From Bacteroidota bacterium (GTDB taxonomy: Bacteria > Bacteroidota > Bacteroidia > Chitinophagales > Chitinophagaceae), in contig JAFAAT010000240.1 of assembly GCA_023426425.1 (NCBI GenBank), positions 1 to 11,643 on the forward strand: a DNA stretch of 11,643 nt, given 5' to 3'. Both the position numbers and the translations under genes were made by a program. Below the pieces are notes generated by a model. The model searched no databases, had not been told where the DNA came from, and was given only the letters and a program-made list of their open reading frames with translations. Positions 6,344 to 11,643 of the stretch are shown piece by piece (positions within the stretch are counted from its first letter, which is position 1; every line of letters begins with the position of its first letter).

Positions 6344-8382
6344 ATCCTTCCCTGCAGGTATTTATAGATCTCCTCCTGGGCTGAGTTCACACTGTTGCCT
6401 CCATCGATTTGTTCATGCTTCATTTCCGAGGTTAGCCTTACGGCTTTTACACTATCATTCCACTGGATGCGGAAGTAGTCTAATAACTCTTTTTTACAAA
6501 CCGGATCAGTAACAGCTGTGCATACTTCGATTCTTCTGTAAAGGTTCCGGGTCATCCAGTCGGAAGAGCCCATCACTAAGTTATAGTCATCATCCTCTCC
6601 GAAAATGAACAGTCTGGAGTGTTCGAGAAACCTGTCTACCAGCCTTCTCACCTCGATGTTCTCGCTAAAGCCTGCTAATCCCGGGATCAGGCAACAAATA
6701 CTTCTTACTAAGAGCTGCACCTTCACTCCGGCACCAGACGCCTTATATAGCAGACTGATCATGCCTTTTTCCTCGAGGTTATTGACCTTAATCCTAATCA
6801 GGGCTGGCTTTCCGGCCTGGGCTTTTTCTATTTCCTGCTCAATCAATGATTCAAACGTTGGCACCATATTGAACTGGGATACATAAATCCTGTTGAACTG
6901 AAGTGTGCTTTCAGATGGCAGGCTCCGTTCAGCCAGGAAGTGGAACAATCTGAGCAGCTCTTTGTTCAGCTCCCTGTCACTCGTCAGCAGTGTATGGTCG
7001 GTATAGAACTTCGCAGTGATTTCATTGAAATTACCGGTACTTAGAATAGAGTAACTTTTCTTCTCGTCTCCCACCCTTTTTCTAACCAGTGCTATTTTAG
7101 AATGCACCTTTATTTCAGGGATACTAAATATGATCTTTATCCCTGCTTCACTCATCTTCTTACTCCACTGAATGTTATTTGCCTCGTCAAAACGTGCTTT
7201 GAGTTCTATGAATACAGTAACCTTCTTGCCGTTTTTGGCTGCACTGATCAGGGCATTCACAATGAGGGAATCAGAGGCTACCCGGTAGAGGGTGATGTAG
7301 ATCTCTTCGACATTTGGATCAATGGCAGCCTGGTTAAAGAAGATCAGTATGGGATTATAAGAGTCATATGGGAAGTGCAAAAGGATATCTCTTTCCTCTA
7401 TCCGCTGAAAGATATCACTGCAATCATAAAGCTCCGGAGAAGACAATATTTTCAATGGTGGATATAGCAGGTCCTTTCGTTCCACTGGCAGTGAAGCAAG
7501 GTCGCGCAGATTGTGATACCGGCTCCCTGCAAACATTTCATCGTGTTCTATTCCGAAAGCAGACGCAATAAACAGCTGCACATTCTTCGGCATAGTTCCT
7601 TCAAAAAGAAATCTTGAAGGCGGGCCAAAGTCCCGTTTCTTCAACTGTTTTTCAATTTTCCGCAACAGGTCCTCCGTATAGTCATCATCGAGGGTAAGCT
7701 CTGCATCACGGTTAATCTTGAAGCTGTAAATACCCGTTATGTCGAAACCTGGAAAGATGCAGTCCGTATTTTCCCTGATGACGTCGTCGAGGAAGATGAT
7801 AAACTCCCGGTCTTCAATTGCAGACAGTTTGAAAAACCTTGGCAGGTGATCTGTTGGTACTTTTAGTACCGCGTGTTGCAAAACAGCGGAGCCGGGCTTC
7901 TGTAAAGTACTGATCAGGTAAAGCTGGTTGTTCTCCGGGGTAAAGACTTCTGCCACATTACCTTCGAGAAAAACAGGCTGAACAAAGGCTAGCACCCGGG
8001 ACAGGAGCAACTCCCGAACCTCGGCTCTGTGTTCCTTGCGGATGGGCTGGTTGTAGTATAGAGTAACCCCCTGGCTTGAAAGTTCGGGCAATAATTTTTC
8101 GACCAGAATCCTTCCAAATTCCTGTTGCTGACGGAATACTTCCTCTTTGATGATCTCGCTGAGGTCCTCTTCTACGCCGGACATCACTTTCTTCCTGGTT
8201 TTCGGTTTCAGACTTGACAAAGCAAGAGCAGAAGGATACCGCACCCGAAAAAATTCGTCCAGATTGGAAGAGAAGATGGAAAGGAATTTAAAGCGTTCGA
8301 TTAAAGGCACGGCGTCAGAGGCTGCTTCCTGCAGCACCCGGTAATTAAAACCCAACCAACTCAGATCCCTGTTGTAGAACAT
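6340..8382 (-). CDS. ppk1: Polyphosphate kinase 1
   Basis: PPK1 reversibly transfers the terminal phosphate of ATP onto inorganic polyphosphate and often associates with the inner membrane. At 680 residues it has the usual full length. The N-terminal signature RDLSWLGFN is at 5-13, with the helical SNLDEFFRVR at 39-48. Arg367 (TLYRVA) and Arg397 (ELKARFDE) match the active-site arginines. The phospho-accepting His427 lies in KVHSKI, followed by STGNFNEITAKFYTDH (448-463). The second conserved histidine, His588, is in FLEHSRLF, and SSDWMTRNLYRRIE (606-619) completes the C2 domain. The gene starts 11 bases after the HD-PycTM stop, and its TGA overlaps the cyclase ATG. No exopolyphosphatase (ppx) gene is in the window. 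Its location between an effector-like membrane protein and a nucleotide cyclase suggests co-expression with a nucleotide-signalling pathway; that link is inference. Confidence 0.96.
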   Translation of the reverse strand: MFYNRDLSWLGFNYRVLQEAASDAVPLIERFKFLSIFSSNLDEFFRVRYPSALALSSLKPKTRKKVMSGVEEDLSEIIKEEVFRQQQEFGRILVEKLLPELSSQGVTLYYNQPIRKEHRAEVRELLLSRVLAFVQPVFLEGNVAEVFTPENNQLYLISTLQKPGSAVLQHAVLKVPTDHLPRFFKLSAIEDREFIIFLDDVIRENTDCIFPGFDITGIYSFKINRDAELTLDDDYTEDLLRKIEKQLKKRDFGPPSRFLFEGTMPKNVQLFIASAFGIEHDEMFAGSRYHNLRDLASLPVERKDLLYPPLKILSSPELYDCSDIFQRIEERDILLHFPYDSYNPILIFFNQAAIDPNVEEIYITLYRVASDSLIVNALISAAKNGKKVTVFIELKARFDEANNIQWSKKMSEAGIKIIFSIPEIKVHSKIALVRKRVGDEKKSYSILSTGNFNEITAKFYTDHTLLTSDRELNKELLRLFHFLAERSLPSESTLQFNRIYVSQFNMVPTFESLIEQEIEKAQAGKPALIRIKVNNLEEKGMISLLYKASGAGVKVQLLVRSICCLIPGLAGFSENIEVRRLVDRFLEHSRLFIFGEDDDYNLVMGSSDWMTRNLYRRIEVCTAVTDPVCKKELLDYFRIQWNDSVKAVRLTSEMKHEQIDGGNSVNSAQEEIYKYLQGRI

Positions 8383-8393
8383 AAGTCTTTTGT

Positions 8394-9632
8394 TTAGAGA
8401 GGTGTTCCTTCAGGCATCACCACTGTGGTCACTGCGGTAGGCTTGGCCAATATTGCAGCAAGCGTGAATGCGATTACAGACACTACAATTCCAATCATAA
8501 AGACGGTGTATGCCAGCCTAACCAGCTTATATTTTCTTGCAAGAACAACGCCCAGATGATATATATCCTTTACGAGCGAACCGTATAGGTAGTCTTTATC
8601 CTTCATCAGAATATCCATGCCCCACTCATACTCCTCCAGCGTCGACTTGTAAAAGTTGCCAAAAAACAGGAGGTTTATCCGCTTATTGATGACATCTGCT
8701 TTGCTGAAGCGCCCTTCAGACACTTTCGGCATCGTGGCAAGAATTGCAATGACAATGGTTGTGACTGAAAACGCGAGAAAAAGAATTGTAGGTATTGTCA
8801 GGTGAGCATCTACCTCAAGCTTTCTAACCAGCACAGACAAGATCACCGAAATGATGATGGCATTTACAGAAATTAGTATGTTGGCTTTCCCGTCGGCCAT
8901 TCCACTTAGCTGCACATGGTTTTCGGAAGTGAGCCTGAGCATTGTCTGAATTCCGCGGGTGACGAGGCTTGTTTTCTGCTTTGAGGTTGGTACATCACCT
9001 GCCAAGTCCTCGTCATTTGTAGCAGGAGATTCGTTGAGCGCAGTAATATGCTTTTTTCTCGCCCTTGCGATGTTCTGTTCCTTGCCCTCTGCAAGGAGGT
9101 TTTTGCAATAAGAAGTGAAAAACTGGTGTCTCTCCAGGAGATCTAACGTGTTTTTCTCCCAATCCAGTAGCAATGCCGAGTAATTACGAAGCTTATATTC
9201 TTTACGGATAAGCTTATTGGTGCGTTTGAATTCCTTTGTGCCAAAATGATAGGTGTCGGCATCACAAATAATCTCCTCCAACAGATCGCCTGGCGCATGA
9301 GGCATCCTCGTAGCGCGAATGCATTCATCGGTCTTCCGAACTACCGCTGGGTCGACTGCGTTCTGCTCCATAAACTCCTTCATTAGCTCCACGCTTTTTT
9401 CTTCATGTGTGGCTATGTCGGAGAATAAATGTCCGGTATCGTGAAACCAGGCAGCAGTATACAATGTCAGCATATCGTTTTCACTAAGCTGATAATGTGC
9501 TGCGATTTCCTGAACTCTCTCGACTACTTTCTGAGTATGTTCAAGATTGTGATAGGTAAGGTTTGGATGGTGATATTCTTCAAATATCCCAGTCACATGT
9601 TGAGCCACTTTCTTGTATATATTTTCTGTCAT
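8394..9632 (-). CDS. HD phosphohydrolase fused to a Pycsar-effector-like (PycTM) membrane domain
   Basis: This 412-residue protein joins two modules. Residues about 5-200 form an HD-superfamily metal-dependent phosphohydrolase, with His28 and His32 in YHNLEHT, the HD pair His64-Asp65 in AAWFHDTGH, and Asp124/Asp126 in CDADTYHFG. A polar linker (about 200-222) leads to residues about 228-396, which resemble the PycTM family. This part has a helix with the signature LSGMADGKANILIS (242-255) running into a first membrane segment (about 252-269), a second segment (about 280-300), an amphipathic region (about 305-365) and a last segment (about 372-396). PycTM proteins are membrane-disrupting effectors of Pycsar anti-phage systems, which are triggered by cCMP or cUMP. 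Here the HD domain could hydrolyse or sense a nucleotide. The gene lies 12 bases after the Omp85 gene and 11 bases before ppk1. Both domain calls are from motif recognition; no biological role is proven by the sequence. Confidence 0.84.
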   Translation of the reverse strand: MTENIYKKVAQHVTGIFEEYHHPNLTYHNLEHTQKVVERVQEIAAHYQLSENDMLTLYTAAWFHDTGHLFSDIATHEEKSVELMKEFMEQNAVDPAVVRKTDECIRATRMPHAPGDLLEEIICDADTYHFGTKEFKRTNKLIRKEYKLRNYSALLLDWEKNTLDLLERHQFFTSYCKNLLAEGKEQNIARARKKHITALNESPATNDEDLAGDVPTSKQKTSLVTRGIQTMLRLTSENHVQLSGMADGKANILISVNAIIISVILSVLVRKLEVDAHLTIPTILFLAFSVTTIVIAILATMPKVSEGRFSKADVINKRINLLFFGNFYKSTLEEYEWGMDILMKDKDYLYGSLVKDIYHLGVVLARKYKLVRLAYTVFMIGIVVSVIAFTLAAILAKPTAVTTVVMPEGTPL

Positions 9633-9644
9633 GGCTATATAGTT

Positions 9645-11643
9645 TTAGAAGTACAGGCTTAGCCTTGCACCGGCTGTGAAATTGAATAGAGTTTCTTCTT
9701 CTGAACTGGCGACAGTGACTGCGATATTGAAAAGATCAAATGGTGTATAGTAGAGACCAGCGCCAAAGGCATTGTGCCATACTGTTGAGGTTTCATTCCT
9801 GACCCAGACCCTGCCTATGTCGTCGAATCCTATAATGCCGAATGATCCTGGAAGAATTGGTGAACGTACAGTCTTCAGTCTGTAACGAAGTTCGACGCTG
9901 GCATAGGCCAAAGATGATCCTGAAAACCTGTTCTTCCTGAAACCGCGGAGAAAGTTCTGTGCACCGATATTCAGCGCCTGGAAGTACTCGTAGTTGTCGC
10001 TAAATATATGTCCGCCGCCAAGTCTGACCACGGCCAGTAGTCGTTCGTACTGAGCGAGGCTCGCATAGATGGTCATATGCGATTGAAGTCGGAACAGTGG
10101 AGTGCTGTTATTGTTTAGACCCGTATAGTACCGCAGCTCTGTGTTCCACAGGACTCCCCTGGTGGGAGTAAACTCACTGTTCAGGTTATTGACTGTCATG
10201 TCAGCCTTACCACCGATGTACGTCTTCAGTCCGTAAACATCTGACGAATCAATCCCTAGCGCTTCAGGGTTGCCCATTATGCGTCCGACATTATCCTCTG
10301 GTCTCATCCAGTAATGGTAAAAGGATGGGCCGATGGCTACACCAAATTTATCTGCAAAGTTTCTTTTTCTGACCTGGAAGTCGTTGACCATATATTTATA
10401 CCTCACCCGGTAGTAATACATACTCTGATCCGGATCCCTTTTTGTTTCGTTACCCAGGCCGAAGAAATTGTTTAAGACAGGATTGTACAGCTCGTTGTTT
10501 GTGACGATATCATATTTTCTGAACACATGGTTAAAGATGCCCCGGTAGCGAATGCTGTAGGCATTATCGAAGAAGGAGTAAAGTGTCCTTAGACTATTCT
10601 CAGATTCATAGGGCTCACTTCTGAAACCATGGGTCCTGCTTGAATAGCCTAGTCCAATCATGAGACCATCCTCGCTGTTGAAGCCGAAGTTCACTTTAGG
10701 GAAGCTACGCGTGTCATAATTATACTCGAAGATTGAGTATCTGTTTACTTCAGGGTCAGGTTCCATCCGGTTCTTAGTCCGTTTACCAGAGAATAGCTGG
10801 TTTGGTTCGGTTGTAATATCGTAGACGAAGGTCTTCATCTTTCCGTCCACCCTGAATGTGTCAATTCCTTTGCCACCAATGAGCCGCACCCTCATGCCTC
10901 TTTTTCCTGAGATATTGAAATGATCATCACCATTGAAACCATATAGACGGATTTCCTTTGTGTCTTTATTGTTGAAAAGCCGGTCGTAGACCTTCATTGT
11001 TGTGTCCCCTTCTTTGTTTCTGGCAAAGACCTGGACCAGAGTTCCGGAATCGGTACCAACCACCTTGAAGTATTCCTGTTTATTGCTGCCGGTTACGTTG
11101 ACCTCCTTTGCCAGGAACTTATAGTATTCCATTCCGGCATCGTAGAGTTTTGCCCGCCTGCTTCTGAGCTTCGACGCAATCGTATCACCGGAGATGGGGT
11201 AAATTTCTCTTGGCAATCTCCTTACCGCAGCGGTAATAGCAGTATCTGTCAGGTCGCTCGTAAACTCATTGATAGTTTGTTTCCAGTCCTTTTCTTCCAG
11301 GGCATTCAGAAAAAACCTGTCGAAGTCACGAGCAGAAAAACCGAGCCAGTTAACCTTTGGAATATCATATTTGAATCCCCGCATAAACGGCAATCGCTTC
11401 CTGGCTGCCCATTCCAGCACAAGTCCGTCGGAGTTGAAGAATGCCATATCGCGGTCTTTAGGTATGGGATGGTAGATCTTTCCTTTGCCGGTATCCAGCA
11501 CTGCCCATTTCCACTGATCCATATGACGATCCCAGTCGCCAATCACAATGTCCAATAACCTTGCCCTGAGTACTTCCTTCTGATCTACCACATGATCATC
11601 TTCATCCAGCAGACTATTGATAACCTTTAGTGTACTCTTTGCA
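9645..11643 (-). CDS. Omp85/BamA-TamA-type outer-membrane barrel with N-terminal kinase-like segment (5' end outside window)
   Basis: The frame is open to the right edge (first full codon at 11642) and ends with TAA at 9645-9647, so the last 665 residues of a longer protein are visible. An internal GTG at 11591 is not taken as the start because the coding sequence continues upstream. The C-terminal half or so is rich in alternating aromatic strands and ends in a beta-signal with terminal Phe (LFNFTAGARLSLYF). QNFLRGFRKNRFSG carries the LRGF motif of the Omp85 L6 loop, so it is an outer-membrane barrel of the BamA/TamA superfamily. N-terminal to this are GDWDRHMDQW and, about 20 residues on, PKDRDMAF, which together resemble the catalytic and metal-binding loops of HipA/CotH/Fam20-type kinases. 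From memory, such Bacteroidota proteins often carry a metallophosphoesterase domain further upstream; that part would lie outside the window. The HD-PycTM gene follows after 12 bases. Confidence 0.85.
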   Translation of the reverse strand, partial: AKSTLKVINSLLDEDDHVVDQKEVLRARLLDIVIGDWDRHMDQWKWAVLDTGKGKIYHPIPKDRDMAFFNSDGLVLEWAARKRLPFMRGFKYDIPKVNWLGFSARDFDRFFLNALEEKDWKQTINEFTSDLTDTAITAAVRRLPREIYPISGDTIASKLRSRRAKLYDAGMEYYKFLAKEVNVTGSNKQEYFKVVGTDSGTLVQVFARNKEGDTTMKVYDRLFNNKDTKEIRLYGFNGDDHFNISGKRGMRVRLIGGKGIDTFRVDGKMKTFVYDITTEPNQLFSGKRTKNRMEPDPEVNRYSIFEYNYDTRSFPKVNFGFNSEDGLMIGLGYSSRTHGFRSEPYESENSLRTLYSFFDNAYSIRYRGIFNHVFRKYDIVTNNELYNPVLNNFFGLGNETKRDPDQSMYYYRVRYKYMVNDFQVRKRNFADKFGVAIGPSFYHYWMRPEDNVGRIMGNPEALGIDSSDVYGLKTYIGGKADMTVNNLNSEFTPTRGVLWNTELRYYTGLNNNSTPLFRLQSHMTIYASLAQYERLLAVVRLGGGHIFSDNYEYFQALNIGAQNFLRGFRKNRFSGSSLAYASVELRYRLKTVRSPILPGSFGIIGFDDIGRVWVRNETSTVWHNAFGAGLYYTPFDLFNIAVTVASSEEETLFNFTAGARLSLYF

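Noticed and set aside
11589..11591. GTG as a start codon for a complete 648-residue Omp85 protein
   Set aside because: The frame stays open for 17 more codons to the window edge, and the sequence there continues smoothly (LKVINSLLDEDDH) into the conserved segment, so the gene is cut by the window.
1..11643. Search for mobile elements, CRISPR arrays, tRNA and rRNA genes
   Set aside because: I saw no transposase or integrase, no regularly spaced repeats, no terminal inverted repeats and no tRNA- or rRNA-like sequence. The genes look intact and similar in composition throughout.

Overview
The window looks like a Bacteroidota chromosome segment with moderate GC. Three things point that way: a TAnnTTTG-type -7 promoter element upstream of the OmpA-like lipoprotein gene, start codons without clear Shine-Dalgarno sequences, and gene types common in that phylum (an OmpA-like lipoprotein with a coiled coil, a large Omp85 protein with an extra N-terminal region, and a periplasmic SPOR protein). 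I cannot place it below phylum level from the sequence.

Layout. Bases 1-232 hold the 3' end of a sensor histidine kinase gene on the + strand. A gene-free stretch follows, which ends in the terminator of a minus-strand OmpA-family lipoprotein gene (550-1422). A 202-base divergent control region separates that gene from a plus-strand cluster: isocitrate dehydrogenase (icd, 1625-2923), deoxyribose-phosphate aldolase (deoC, 2927-3595), a small exported SPOR protein (3595-4050) and an M20-family amidohydrolase (4040-5227). The junctions in this cluster are a 3-base gap, a 1-base overlap and an 11-base overlap, so it reads as one co-transcribed, translationally coupled unit.

A second cluster converges on the first from the minus strand, with only 12 bases between the two stop codons. 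In transcription order it holds an Omp85 outer-membrane protein with an upstream kinase-like motif (9645 to the window edge, N-terminus missing), an HD-phosphohydrolase domain fused to a Pycsar-effector-like (PycTM) membrane domain (8394-9632), polyphosphate kinase 1 (ppk1, 6340-8382) and a four-helix membrane-anchored class III nucleotide cyclase (5240-6343). Gaps are 12 bases, 11 bases and a 4-base ATGA overlap, which strongly suggests one operon.

The most notable point is this second operon. It places a class III cyclase lacking the usual adenine-specifying Lys and Asp/Thr residues in the same transcription unit as a protein carrying the membrane module used by Pycsar anti-phage effectors, with PPK1 encoded between them and an HD hydrolase domain fused to the effector. 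It could be an unusual Pycsar-like or cyclic-nucleotide/polyphosphate signalling unit at the envelope. That function is inference; the domains and gene order are visible in the sequence.
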